From Rapana venosa (taxonomy: Eukaryota > Mollusca > Gastropoda > Neogastropoda > Muricidae), in assembly GCA_028751875.1 (NCBI GenBank), contig CM054141.1, positions 70,673,660 to 70,737,659 of the forward strand: a DNA stretch of 64,000 bases, given 5' to 3'. Shown one piece after another: positions 38,801-53,100 of the stretch (its first letter is position 1; every line of letters begins with the position of its first letter). The notes beneath the pieces were generated by a model. The model was not told where the DNA came from. It was given only the letters and a program-made list of their open reading frames with translations, and made no database searches. Position numbers and translations under genes: made by a program.

Positions 38801-41800
38801 TTTGCATTCAAGAAGGTTAATAAGCCAACTGTCCAAAATGAACTACCCGTCAGCAAGATGCATGTCATGACACCCAGGGTAAGGGTTGATAAAGAAATAA
38901 AATACAGCACCACAAAGTGGTACATGTATCTAAATTGATGCAGCGGGAAATACACTGAAGAAAGATAAGAGGGCATGGTTTTTATCTTTCTTCCCTGGAA
39001 TCAGCCAACTGACGTGGACGTGGTAGAGGACTCCCAGGCAGAGGATGGGGAGGAGTTCATCAACATCAGCATCCACACCTCCACCGCCACATCCCCCGCC
39101 TTGGAATCCACCAGCCAGAGCAGCGAATCCGCCACTAGAGACAAGAGGCTGACCTCCCCTGCGCCAGGTGACACGCAGCAGCTGTTGCTGCGGCCCAAGT
39201 CCTCCAGCGACCTGACCACCATGACCTCCACCAGCCTGCGCAGCAGGAAGAGCAGCGCCGACTCCACCCCGCCTGCCTCCAGCCCCCGGCTGAAGAGGAG
39301 GACTGTGTCCCAGGTCGGTGTTGGGCGTCTGCATCGGAGACGTTTTTGGGGGTGGTTTACAATTTTTTTTTTTATTGCTGCCTCATCTTCAGTGACAGTC
39401 CCGTCCTGCTGTTTCCACTCCGTTCATCTCCATCTCCCCATTCCAGCCATACCCAGATTCGTCTCGCTGCATCCTCAGAATCAGAAGTCCTTGGGAATCT
39501 TATCAGTGTTAGGCCACTTTGGGGCCACCAGCCAGAGAGGCCCTGCACTGCTGCTGGGTCACTGTTGTGGTGTTCAGTGGTGCCTGTTCTGAGCTAACAC
39601 TGCACATCACCTGCTAAGCCCTTGCTGATGGCAGTAATAGCTCAGTTGCAGAGCCAGACTGTGTGAGATTCCCACCCAGAATGGCATCCACCACAATGCC
39701 CCTTCAACGACCTTCTCCTGTGAACTTCCAGCCTGAAGGCTTTGACACAAACTCGCTACAGGTACAGAAGTAACCAAAACTGAGATCACCGTAACACCAG
39801 GGCAACTGGGACCACCGAATTAGAAACAATTTTCTTGTATTGCATAATGATCAGTGGTTTTAGTGTTCCCAATAAGCCCATAGTAAACTAGTTCTGGGCA
39901 GCCAGTTCTGGCTGGAACCCCCAAATCCCTATCCTTCCTTTTGACCATCTAGTCTGTAAACCAAGTCGCTTGCCACTGCACCATGGTGGCTGATTCCACA
40001 CTGGACTTGATGGGTGATGCTTTATTAAGATAAAGGTTCTTAGGTCCCAGTATCTGTTGATACTTAGTACAGAATCTTGCCAAACTCAAGCTTTTTGAGG
40101 ATATTGTTTGGTAGTAGTGACATGCTCAGAATGATATGCAGACTCATCTTTATGAAGAGTGAGTATTTTTGTGTGTGTGTTCATGTGTGCATGTATGTGC
40201 TATGTAGAAACTGTGTGCGTGTGTGTTTGTGGTAGTGTGTGTGTTTATGCTGCCAAAGGTTTTTAATCAATAGGTTTGTATTATTATTATCATATTATTA
40301 GCCATGTATTATTGACCACACAATTTTAGTAGTAGCACTTATAAATGTCCTTTTCTGTTTTCCCATTTGTCTTTCAGATGAAAGACGAAAGTCGTATTTT
40401 TTATTTTAAAAGCCAATTGTTGTTCTGCCTACTGCTGTGACTTTTCTATATCGGTAATAAGAATTAAATATCTGCCAGGGAGCTCTGGCACCATTAGATT
40501 AGTACGGTAATAATGTTGTATGAAGCTTTTTCTCCTCCCCCTTGTATGATCTGCGTCACTCAAACTGACTCCCAAAATAAACAACATACAAGTAAAGTAG
40601 GATTTGGATCTCGCTCGCACTGACTCTATGATAAGTAACACGATAGTAGGACTAGAGTTTCCTTCCATGTATCTCCCCTGAAGTCGCGGTGTATGACTGG
40701 CTGCACACAGGGCCCACAAGGAGGGAAGGCAGACTTGGCGGTGAACAGCAGCCCCAATGCCTTGGCTCCAGGGCCCAGGCCTAGCCCGGGGTCAGCAAAG
40801 AAGGATCACTCGCCGGCCAGGGACTCCTTGAAAACCGTCAGCAGCCTGGGACCTGACAGCAGCAGGGTGAGCTGTCTGTGTGGGTGATAGACAGCTAGCT
40901 ATGTATGTATGTAAATGCACACACACACATGTATGTGTTGGTGATAGACAGCTATGTATGTATGTAAATACTCACACACACATGTGCATGTGTTGGTGAT
41001 TTGACAGCTAATTTATGTATGTAAATACCCACAACACATGTGTTGGTGAAGCAGCTTGTATGTAGTAAATAACCACGGCATGTGTTGTATAGAAGCTATG
41101 TATGTATGAAATTACCACACGGCATGTGTTGTGATAGACAGCTATGTATGTATGTAAATACTCACACACACATGCATGTGTTGATGATAGACAGCTAGCT
41201 ATGTATGTATGTAAATACACACACGTGCATGTGTTGATGATAGACAGCTATGTATGTATGTAAATACTCACACACACACGTGCATGTGTTGATGATAGAC
41301 AGCTATGTATGTATGTAAATACTCACACACACATGCATGTGTTGGTGATAGACAGCTATGTATGTATGTAAATACACACACGTGCATGTGTTGATAGACA
41401 GCTATGTATGTATGTATGTAAATACTCACACACACATGTATGTGTTGATGATAGACAGCTATTTATGTATGTATGTAAATACACACACACACACATGCAT
41501 ATGTTGATGATAGACAGCTAGCTATGTATGTATGTAAATACTCACACACACATGTATGTGTTGATGATAGACAGCTATGTATGTATGTAAATACTCACAC
41601 ATGCATGTGTTGATGATAGAAAGCTAGCTATGTATGTATGTAAATACACACACACACGTGCATGTGTTGGTGATAGACAGCTAGCTATGTATGTATGTAA
41701 ATACACACACACACACACATGTATGTGTTGGTGATAGACAGCTAGCTATGTATGTATGTAAATACACACACACGTGCATGTGTTGATGATAGACAGCTAG

Positions 41801-44800
41801 CTATGTATGTATGTAAATACTCACACACACATGCATGTGTTGATAATAGACAGCTAGCTATGTGTGTATGTAAATACACACACACACATGCATGTGTTGA
41901 TAATAGACAGCTAGCTATGTGTGTATGTAAATACACACACACATGTGCATGTGTTGATGATAGACAGCTATGTATGTATGTAAATACTCACACACACGTG
42001 CATGTGTTGATGATAGACAGCTAGCTATGTATGTATGTAAATACACACACACACATGCATGTGTTGGTGATAGACAGCTAGTATGTATGTAAATACACAC
42101 ACACACATGCATGTGTTGATGATAGACAGCTAGCTATGTATGTATGTAAATACACACACACACATGCATGTGTTGATGATAGACAGCTAGCTATGTATGT
42201 TGTAAATACTCACACACACATGCATGTGTTGATGATAGACAGCTAGCTATGTATGTATGTAAATACTCACACACACATGCATGTGTGGGTGGTAGACAGC
42301 TAGCTATGTAAATAAACACACACATGCATGTGTTGGTGATAGACAGCTAGCTATGTATGTATGTAAATGCACACACACACGTGCATGTGTTGATGATAGA
42401 CAACTAGCTATGTATGTATGTAAATACACACACATGCATATGTTGATGATAGACAGCTAGCTATGTATGTATGTAAATACACACATACACGTGCATGTGT
42501 TGATGATAGACAGCTAGCTATGTATGTATGTAAGTAAGTAAGTCTTCAATTTTAACGTCTTTCCACTTTAAGTGATACCAGACGGCCCTAAAATAGGAGA
42601 CTGAATGAGAGAGAGAGAGAGAGAAATAGATAGATCTACTCTGTGTGGTGGTGCATGGGTGTGTATAAGTGTGTGTGTTTGTGTGTATGTGTGTGTGTGT
42701 CTGTGTCTGTGTGTGTGTCTGTGTCTATGTGTGTAATAAAGAGTAATAGCAAGGGAAATACACGGGAAATGTATGTCTGTAAATACTCACACACATGTGC
42801 ATGTGTTGATGATAGACAGCTATGTATGTATGTAAATACTCACACACACATGTATGTGTTGGTGATAGACAGCTATGTATGTATGTAAATACTCACACAC
42901 ACGTGCATGTGTTGATGATAGACAGCTGTGTATGTATGTAAATACTCACACACACATGTATGTGTTGGTGATAGACAGCTATGTATGTATGTAAATACTC
43001 ACACACACACACATGTATGTGTTGATGATAGACAGCTATGTATGTATGTAAATACACACACACACACATGTATGTGTTGGTGATAGACAGCTGTGTATGT
43101 ATGTAAATACTCACACACACACATGTATGTGTTGGTGATAGACAGCTATGTATATATGTAAATACTCACACACACACACACATGTATGTGTTGTTGATAG
43201 ACAGCTATGTATGTATGTATGTAAATACTCACACACACACATGTATGTGTTGATGATAGACAGCTAGCTATGTATGTATGTAAATACTCACACACACATG
43301 TATGTGCTGGTGATAGACAGCTATGTATGTATGTAAATACTCACACACACACATGCATGTGTTGATGATAGACAGCTATGTACGTGAAGTATACACACCC
43401 ACGCATGTGAACATTAACTCTTTCTTTTGCCAGTAACTCAAGCTTTTGGTACTTAGTCATTTGTATGATTTATTTAAAAGATTATTGTAAGTTGTACAAA
43501 GTTTGAACGCTGTATTTTAAATCATAGTTGGATGCAGACACACACTTAGCCTTGAGCAGGCACTGGAAGAAGTTTTTCATGATTCTGACTGTGGCAGCAA
43601 AGAGGTTGATCTAGATAAATCAAATTGTGAAGTCAATGCAAAGAATCATTATTTTGACCCAGTTTCAGACATTGGTGACCTTGGATAATTTGTGTGTGAT
43701 GTGTTTGGTTATGCAGGAAGAGGAAGCGCGGAGTGTGTGCAGTGTTGACAGTGACAGTGATGATGACTCCTCACCAGTCATGAAGACCAGAGAAGTGCCT
43801 GCCTCACAGGTAACTTGCTAGCACCATTGATCTATAATCTCTGAGATTTTGTCACGTGTGGAGGGGGATTGGATTATGTGTAAATAGGTGTGCATGCGTA
43901 TGTGGTCTTCATATTTAATTCTGACTGTGTGTGTGTGTGTGTGCAGACATGTGTGTATGCTTATGAGAGCATACATTGCAGACATAATAATACAGAGATA
44001 AAAAGTCTTCTTGTAATTGTGTTTGTGTATGTGTGTGTGCATGCATGCATGCGTGCGTATGTGTGTGCTTATAACTTTTTCAATTCTTTGTATATGGAGT
44101 TTTAAAAATGGTATGTGTTTGAGATTATGTCTTTTCACCCAGGATTAAGCTCCTGTCTTACGATTCAGGTGTTTAAAAATATGTGTATATATTATTTAAG
44201 TGCTTATTTATTCATACAGATATTCATATTCTCTTTAACATTTGAAGGCAAAAGAAAGAGGGGGGGGTGGAGAGGGAGAGAGGGGGGGTGAGAGAGAGAT
44301 TGTTGATTTCTGTCTTCATACATCAGAGTCTAAATAGCATCCTGAAAAAGAAGGAATGGAATGTTGAAGTACTTTGTTTAATTATTATTATTATTGTTTG
44401 TTGTTGTACAGAACCCCAGATGGCATGACCCGTTGTCGTTTGACCTGAGTGAGCAGCACGCCTACCTGAACGTGTGTGTGTGGTGTCACAACACCGAACA
44501 CATGGACGTCAAGCCTGACCGCCCCACCCCACCCCCCCACAGAGACTTGCTCCTCGGTCAGGTAAAGGGGGAGCAGCGGAGAGTGTGTGGTGCTGTGCTT
44601 CAGTTCGTGCTTATGTGTGGATGTTCTTGCTGATTTTTCTTTGGTAGTGACCTTTTCAAGCAGTGGATGTTTATGAAAATCTGTTTAAGATGTTTATTTC
44701 AGCATCATTTGTATGGCAGAAGAGGGGGATAAATTGCATGAAATCATCGGAAAAGCTAGGGCTGTTTGATTCCCTTTTTTTCCTTCTGATTAATGTCAGT

Positions 44801-47800
44801 CCCAGCTCAAAACATTACCTGTTTTGTGGAAAGGTTGTGTACCAGTAAATTTGCACAAATGTGCTTTTATCTTGACAGTCGATGACTTTCATGTGTGTGT
44901 CAGTGTTGATTATATTGTATTAAATTGTACTGTATTGTACACTACTTTGAGTCATGGCAGGTTTCTCTGAAAGTTGGGGCTGCTCTTCCCAGCAGGAGTG
45001 AATTGCCTCTGGAGCAGTGCCACCCCCCACCCCCCCCCCCCCCTTTTTTTTTTTTTCAATTTATCTGTCTACACTCGTATTTGTTTCCCAATCAGAGTGG
45101 CTTTTCTGTACATGATTTTGCCATGGACAGCTCTCATGTTGGTGTGGGTTCTATTCCATGCAGTGAATGTGTGTTGCCTACCAGACTTCAGAGTATTCTT
45201 TCACCTGAAAGCGAGCAGCCATACAACCATTGAAGGTCAGGTGGATGGAGGAAAAGTGTGGTCACTAATGGGTATTGAACCCACTTTTCTTGCTTCCTAG
45301 GCAATGCATTATCTTTACACTACCGATTCACCAAAAGCCACACATGTGCAAGCATGTACATGTGGAATTGATATGATATGTACACAGCCTGCTGTGTTTG
45401 TATGTGTGTGTTTATGTGCATGTGCCTGCAAGCATGCTGTATGGTTGCTGAATCCAGTGAAAGTGATATGAGCATTGGATGTTAAAAAGACTCTTTGTAG
45501 CACAGTTAGCTTGTATGTTCATTGTGCTATATGTTTTGTGTTTTTATTTCCATTCCAAAGCTTTTTAAAAATTCATATTGGAGTACATAGGTGAAACAGG
45601 TACTATTTCTCATATTGATGTCATAGTAAATGCATGTGAAGTATGAGTCATGACAAGGCAGGGGTGCGGGTCACTACCGCGAGCATCACTACCGCGTGTA
45701 ACACTAACGCGAGTATAACACTACCGCGAGTGACACTTCCGCGAGTAAAATTTCCGCGTGTGTAACACTAACGCGAGTGTAACCCTACCGCGAGTAACTC
45801 TTCCGCGAGTAACACTCCCGCGCGTGGAGCGTTGTCGCACGTTTTGTCTCCCTCTCTTTCCCTCTCTCCTTATCAAGTGTTTAGTATATTTGTACCAAAA
45901 GCAATACTGAATAAAAAGCAATGACATTGAGCACATAGTATATCTGGTAGTAAAAGCAATACTGAATGACATAAACACACACGGACACACAGAGAATGCA
46001 TAGACTGTTTGATGATTTTTTATTTATAAAACATAACACACACACACACGCAGAATGCATAGATTGTTTGAAATTTATACACACACACACACACAACACA
46101 CACACACACTCGCGCAGCAGCCCGCACGCGCAGAATGCATAGAATGTTTGAAATACTAAATTAAGAAAAATATAAAACTGAGCACATAGTATTCCTCTCT
46201 CTCTCTTTCGCTCCTTGGATCACAAATGTAAATAAAGCAAAACAAACAGGTGCACACAATATTTTCCCTTTGATCGTCTTATTCCTAAAACAATATGGCT
46301 GTTGTCAAATGTCACGATTGGTTCAACACACATTGAATTCAATGTTTCTGGCCACTGACCGTAAGAAAGGAACCTGACCTTCTTCATCACCATCCCCGTC
46401 CTCGTTGTCTTCAGCCTGTTCGTACGACTGGATGAGCGTCTGGAGTCGTTTATTGATGGCCGAGAAATGTTTCTTTGACGTTGGGCCAGGGTGACCTCCT
46501 TCCATTTGAATTTTAACACCGTGCTGCAGACTTTGTTCTTTTTGGATTCCGGCGATGAATTTCCAGATGGATGGATTCGGGCCGTCAAACATGGATTGCA
46601 AGCCCCTGTGCCAGCCTTCCAGTTTATTATTTGTACGTGGGAGATCAACTTGGTTCCTGTCTCGAACTGACCAAAACTGGAGAGAAAAACGTGGAGGGGC
46701 CCGCGTGGGATTTGGGTCCCGTCTTCTCCCACGGCGGAATCTTCCAACATAATTGTCCTCAAAGTAGTCATAGAGTTCACCCAAGCGTGGGTCCATGTCT
46801 CTTTCACTCATGTCTTCCTGCAGTTTCTCGAAATGCCCTGTTATCTTCTCTGGTGATAAAAATGCCAATGATGTGAGCATGCGGCAGTACAGCCGGGTGT
46901 CTTCGTTGTCGGTATAGGTGAGTCGTAACCCAAGATCCTGTATCTTTCTCCAGATTGACTGGCATAAGTGGAAGAAGCATCCTCTCACCTCGATGTCTGG
47001 AAACGCTGCGATGATTGCGGCTTTGGCTGTCAATTCAAAATCAAGGATGCAAAACCGTGGGTTCAGATTTGGTGCGTACATTTTGATAAGGCGCCACATT
47101 TCATCATATGTCCGTCTGTTCTTTCCTGCCAGAAGAGCATACAAGCATGGGAAGACATGGTTGCCTTTAATGACATGAATGGTGTACAGCTGAAAGAACA
47201 GTTGTGGTGCTACTTTGAACGTGCTGTCGGCCATCCAGTTAGAGTTTGCAGTCATAAACCGCAACATTTCGTTGGTTCCGAAGAGAATAATGCGTTTCAA
47301 CCGGTTTTCTTCTTCTTCAGCATCATTATCAGCGTCACCTGTATCATGCAATAGAAACCTAACTTGAGTGCCTCCAACTAAAACGTCTCTGAATTGTTCC
47401 GGAATTTCGATGTCTTCCAAATTTCGTGGCAGAGGGGGAAAGGCATCATCTCTTTTCCGTTTTCTCTGAATTGTTCACCTGAGTGATGATCTCTGTGGCA
47501 AATTGGTCAGCGTCTCATCAGTCAAATTTGCCATCATTTCACCAATTAACCTTCGAGGTGGTGCATCGGTAGCAGCGGCTCTTTCTTTCATCTCAGCAAC
47601 ACTTTTCTGCTTCTGGACGTCAGCTGGGTTGGCAGGGTGGTTGTGGTCATATTTTACATTGGGGACCGCACCATTGCGGTAGTCAAGCGGTGTGCTGATT
47701 CTCCCTTTACATGTGTCCTGTACGCAGCGCCAGTTGACCGTTGTTTTATTTATACGGTCTCGACGGTAAATATACCAGTTGTAGAGGATCTTGTCATTGG

Positions 47801-50145
47801 AGTAACGAGACTTTATTACCTCCATGGCCATCGTTTGAAGCAAAGTGCGTGTTCGACAGAAGAACACTGTCCTTAAACACTAACTCAACGCTTGTTGTGC
47901 TAACCAAAAGAACTTCCACTCTCTCTTGTGGCCGCTCAAGCTCACTTGAGTGAACTCCCACTCTCTCTTTGCGGTAGTGACCAGCACCTGTTTGAAACAA
48001 AGTGCGCGACAATGCTGCACGCGCGGAAGTGTTACACGCAGTAGTCTTACACGCAGTAGTGTTAAACGTGCGACAACGCTGCACGCGCGGAAGTGTTACT
48101 CGCGGAAGTGTTACTCGCGGTAGGGTTACACTCGCGTTAGTGTTGCACACGCGGTAGTGTCACTCGCGGAAGTGATACTCGCGATAGGGTTACATTCGCG
48201 TTAGTGTTACACGCGGTAGTGTTACTCGTGGTAATGTCGCTCGCGGTAGTGTCGCACAACCACAAGGCAGTACAGGTGTGTTGTGCTTATACCTGCCTGC
48301 AGGTGAGTGTGCCGGTCAACATGGTGGTGCTGCAGTGCATGATGACCATGCAGGGGGACTCCCAGCAGACGCTGGAGCTACAGCCAGGACAGATCAAAGC
48401 CGGGGCCAGGTCAGTGCTCTGCCTCTTCTCTCACACTTTGGCAGCGGGAACAAAAAACCCCACTTTAGTTTACAGTTAGGCCTCTGTGTGAGTGAGTGTA
48501 TGTGTGTGTGAGTACGTGCTTGCATGTGTGTGAGTGTATGTGTGTGTGAGTGCGTGCATGCGTGTGTGAGTGTGTGTGTGTGTGTGTGCGCACATGCAAG
48601 TATGTGTGCACATGTACTGTATGCTTCTGCTTGTGTGTTCACAGCTCGTAGTATTTTTCTCTGCATCCTCGCCATTTCTGCCACTTATAAGTAAAGAGTT
48701 GTAGGAAGCATCAGCTGACCTATTCACTTGCATTTATCCTTTGCAGCCGCAAAACTTGGGCAGGGCATATAGGTTTTGAACCTCATCGCTGCTATGGTGA
48801 TGTGACACTACGCTTCCAGTTTACACCTGCTAATCTCGATCAACAACAGCGACAGGTGTTTCTTCCGTGACCTTGACCCAACTGACCCCACTGACCTTGC
48901 CAGCGTAGGCGTTGAGATGGAGGCCAATGACTCCAGCCAGGAGGAGCTGTCAGACCCGGAGTCTGTGTGAGTGAAGTGGATGTGTGCAGGATTGTCTTGG
49001 TGTTGATAGTTCCTAACTTTGATAGCACTACTTCAGTCCCCATAGTCAGAATGCACTGACCACAGCTGCCTGGTCTGAGCTGACATGTGCAGGGCACTGC
49101 CTAGTATTTGTTTTCTATATTCTACTGTCCACCCACAATAACAGCCAGCTTGGTGTGTGTGTGTGTTATGGTGATCTGGATGCCCCCTCTACTTACATGC
49201 CTGTTGTTAGCTTTGTCTAGGTCTGTGGATTGATAGGGGACTGCTGCTGTTGAAGGACAAGGGGGTCAGGGTCACTTCTTAAAGGGGGGCATCTTACTCG
49301 GTCTGGGTCTGGAACCAAGCTCTGATTGCCCCTATAAGGGTGCCCAATACGGGAGATCAGAGCAGGTGTCGGTGACTATTTTATAAACCGTTCAGCAGCA
49401 GTGCAGGGCCTCTTGTTTTTCTCTTTTATTCTTTTATTTTGAGGATAATGGAATAAGCACTTATGTGCTTTTTTTACATCCAGTCCCCTTGTATATGCAG
49501 TTTTGTCAATTTTGTTATCTGTTCCCACCTGAACTGACTCTCTTGTTGTTGGTGTCCATATAAATGTCTGGTGCTTGTATTTCTTGCAAACTGCAGGCTC
49601 TGTGGGTTTGGCAGGAAGAAATGGGGTGTGGCTGTGTGAATGGTGTGATCAGGATGAGTGGAATGAGAGCAGCAACATTATGTGTGTTATAGAAAATGAG
49701 AAAGGAAAAAGAGAATGATGAAAAAAACCCCAGAAATTGACAAACCAACAAGAGCCACAACATTAAACAAACGAGCGAACAAGCAAACAACAACCAACAA
49801 ACTAAGGAGAACACCAAACTAACAAGCCAACAGGAAAAGGAAAATGAAGAAGAAATAAATCCCTTACCGTGGTGTTGTATGTCTGCTATGCTTAGGAGCG
49901 GAGAAGGGAGACACCTGTTTGCCAGGGCTCAGTTTACCACAGCCACCTACTGCAACTTCTGTGGGAAAAAGGTAGGTGCAGCAGCGACGCTGCTGCTTTC
50001 CTTCAGATCTCTTTCCTGATCTCTTCATTCTGGCTATTTTTAAGGAGAGTGGGTGTGATGAGGTGACAGCCTGGATATGGCCTCTGTGGTTGGCAGGGCT
50101 ATCAGGATTGCAGAAGATCACATAGAAACAGCACACTTGCAGACA

Positions 50146-50188
<43 letters not shown>

Positions 50189-53100
50189 TCTCTTTCTCTC
50201 TCTCAGACACACACACTCACACATACACACACACAAGTGCATATGCATGCACACACATTTTATACACATACATGTTACATAGAGGAATACCTGGCAGGTT
50301 TAAAATGTGCACATCTGTGTGTTATATGTGTATTGACGTGTGTTCCCATGTATGTATGTGTATGCATGCATTATGTGTGTGGGAATGAAGTAGCAATACT
50401 AATAATCACTTTTCATATATAAAAAAATTTGCCAACTAATTTCTTTCAAGTATCAAAACAAAAATATTCAAGTGAGGTACTTAAGCCTACTTTGCTGTGT
50501 GTGTTGCAGATCTGGATGAAGAATGCATTCCAGTGCAACACGTGTGACATGATCAGCCACAAGAAGTGCTTTGAGAAGTGCCGGGCAGAGACCCTTTGCT
50601 CAACGTGAGTTACTTCATTCACTGTAGTATCTGTGACAAAATTTCATAACACAGCATTGCTAACTGGACAGGAATTCAGTTGTCAACTGAAAAATTTAAA
50701 ACTCGACCAGCTTGTCCATATTTGATACTTCATACACATAGCCAATCATGTTTATACATCAGCTCTCTTTCTCACCTGTCACATATACTTACTCGAGATG
50801 ATGAGGAGAATTTTGACATGAAGCAGAAATACATGAATAGTTGGACAAGGCCACAAGAGACCATTTACTATTACCCTGTGAATGTGTTTTTGTGATGTCA
50901 GGAATGTGTCAGATATTCTGTTTGTAATTGCAACTCATCTCAAGACTGTATCAGGTATGTGTTTCATGGAATGGAAAGCAAGTGTCCTGTATCAGGATGA
51001 AATCAATCATTCATATTTCACTGCTGCCAATGGCCCAGGCCAAAAGGTGTACCAGCTGTGGATGTGAGCTGAGCGCTGAGGCCTACATTAACATGTTGTA
51101 ACATGTGTTAGCCACGACAAGCTCTCAGCATACCCACTTGCACTCTCCTTTAAAGGAGATGGAAATCCTCTGAAGGTGAAGTATGGCTGCCACATGGCAC
51201 GGTAATTGAAGAGTCATACACACAAACTTCTCATCCAATGTGTATTATCAGTCTCACAGTGATTCCCAGGTGGGTAAGTGAGTTCTTCCTTAACTTCTGG
51301 GAGAAGTGTTAGACTACTGCTCTTTTCTTGCAGTGTGTCTGGGGCATGTTGACCCTGGAGGAGCCCATCCCTCTTCAGGTAGCAGGGTGCATGCTTGGTA
51401 CATTTGTGTGTTATCCATGCCGTCAGCCATAGCTAGCCTGCTCTCTAGGTAAGGTGGAGGGTTGTGAAATGTATGCACAAAATGTTGGCATGGTTTCACA
51501 CAGAGAACTTAGGTTTGTAGTTTCATCTGGAGGACTTTCAGGGGAATGCAGTCAGTACCAGGGGAAACAAATCTCCTCAGACGCCTCAGTGGAGATGTGA
51601 GCCTGTGTGTCTCACTGTTCATTCATGCAGACTGTTGGCTGGTGTGCAGGGATGGGCCAAGGCGCCGCAGCGCTCCCGGAGAGTTCTGGAGAACGCCAAC
51701 AGCTGCCCGTAAACAGGCGGAGGAAGAGGCCGGGTCACAGTCACCACGGCAACAGACGCGCAGCAGTCGCATTCTCAGCAGACTGAAAGGAGTGAACAGA
51801 AGTAAGCTGACAAACAGTAGTGTGTGTTTGCATTAACTGCTGTTATTGTTCGAAACATAATTCTGTCTAATCAACAGTATTCAAGGTTTCAGTTTTTCAT
51901 TTGTTTGCAATTTATTGGTACTTTTTTTTTGCATTTCATAATTCAGAAAACTGCTTGAAACTTGATTTTTAACTTCTCTTGTTAATTCTGTCATGCTTTA
52001 GAACAGAAGTGCTTGCCAGTTCTTTTCCTAGATTTTTTTAAATTGTCGGTTGTCGGCAGATATTTAATTAAAAAAATTCCCCTTAAGTATTCCACAAGTA
52101 TTTATAAAAAAAGTTTTACATTGTATTTTTTGTTCTCTAACACTGTGACAAACTGCGCAAATTGTTTTTGTTCACAACTGCACATTTATCATACGTCTGA
52201 TATTGCTGCATTGTTGTTATTAACACAATTTGAAAACTCAAAACTGTAAGAAGTTAAATGTTATTGTGTGTTATATCATATAGTGGGCAAGTTGCAGTGC
52301 TTGTAGTCATTGTGAACTCTGAACTGGTGATAAAATAATGACATATAGAATTTTTGTAGTGCTCAGTCTTGTAAAGTAAACATATCAAAGCACTCATATA
52401 TCATAAATGATGAGGCATACTGAAGTGCTTTTTGTTTTCTATTTTCAGCTGATAGCTCTAAGCCAAACACCAGTCCACAGACAGCAAGACGTTCTGCATC
52501 CAAGGACAAACCAAAGGTGTGCATAGTGGATTTGTTGTTTTGTTTGTATGTATATTCTCTGTATAAAACCCTCCGTTAAAATTTAGTGGTTAGATGATGC
52601 AAGCATAATGGTAAAAGGATTGTCAGCATACACCTTTCTTGGGCTGTTTTGATTGTTGAATAAACATTTTTAGTGTCATTGTTTCATGTGTTTCTATGCA
52701 TAGAGGAAGAGTGGTTAACTGGATGACGTGGGGCTGATGCTTTGAAAATATTTTGCTGTCAGTTTCCTTCTCAGGTTGCAGGAATGGTTGTAGTGATAAG
52801 GGAGAGATGGAGGGAGGAAGGGACTGAGAGGGGGGAGGGAGAGAGAGAGAGAGGCGCAGACAGATAAACCAGCTACCCAACCAGCAAGAGGAGCTTAGTG
52901 TGCACTCTGTTGAGGTATTGACGTTCAGCACATTTTGAAGAGAGGTTTTCTTGTTTGTTTTCTGTTTGTTGTTGTTGTTGTTGTTTGGTTTTGTTTTTGG
53001 TTTGTTTGTTGGGGTTTTTTTGTTGTTGTTTTTTTTTTTGGGGGGGGGGGGGGGGGGGTTTGGTAGCTTACATTTCAGAGTATTACTTTTAGAATTGGTG

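Larger units (their letters stand above)
45662..48261 (-). mobile_element. MULE/Mutator-type DNA transposon with FLYWCH transposase (2600 bp)
   Basis: A complete element with terminal inverted repeats at 45662-45844 and about 48064-48261, and a perfect 9-bp duplication of ACAAGGCAG outside. The outer 23 bases of the two ends match at most positions, and both contain CACTACCGCGAGC. The inverted repeats are arrays of GC-rich subunits of about 15 bp (TAACACTACCGCGAG type). Inside, the minus strand encodes a FLYWCH zinc finger and a MULE transposase with a single in-frame stop. The structure fits metazoan MULEs of the Phantom-like sort, which is an inference. It inserted in PDZD8 intron 16, oriented opposite to the host gene. 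Confidence 0.95.

Noticed and set aside
41742..43120. Cys/His-rich short frames in intron 14
   Set aside because: Translation of CA/TATG minisatellite units on both strands.
44925..45300. 102-108 codon frames
   Set aside because: They lie within the SINE-like family A copy and its C/T homopolymer.
46220..46807. 195-codon minus-strand frame
   Set aside because: Overlaps the transposase in another frame. The catalytic motifs are in the frame ending at 46323.
48856..48903. A 48-nt micro-intron explaining the exon 18 frame break
   Set aside because: GTGTTT to TTGCCAG is divisible by three, so removing it does not change frame, and the joined frame meets a stop at once.
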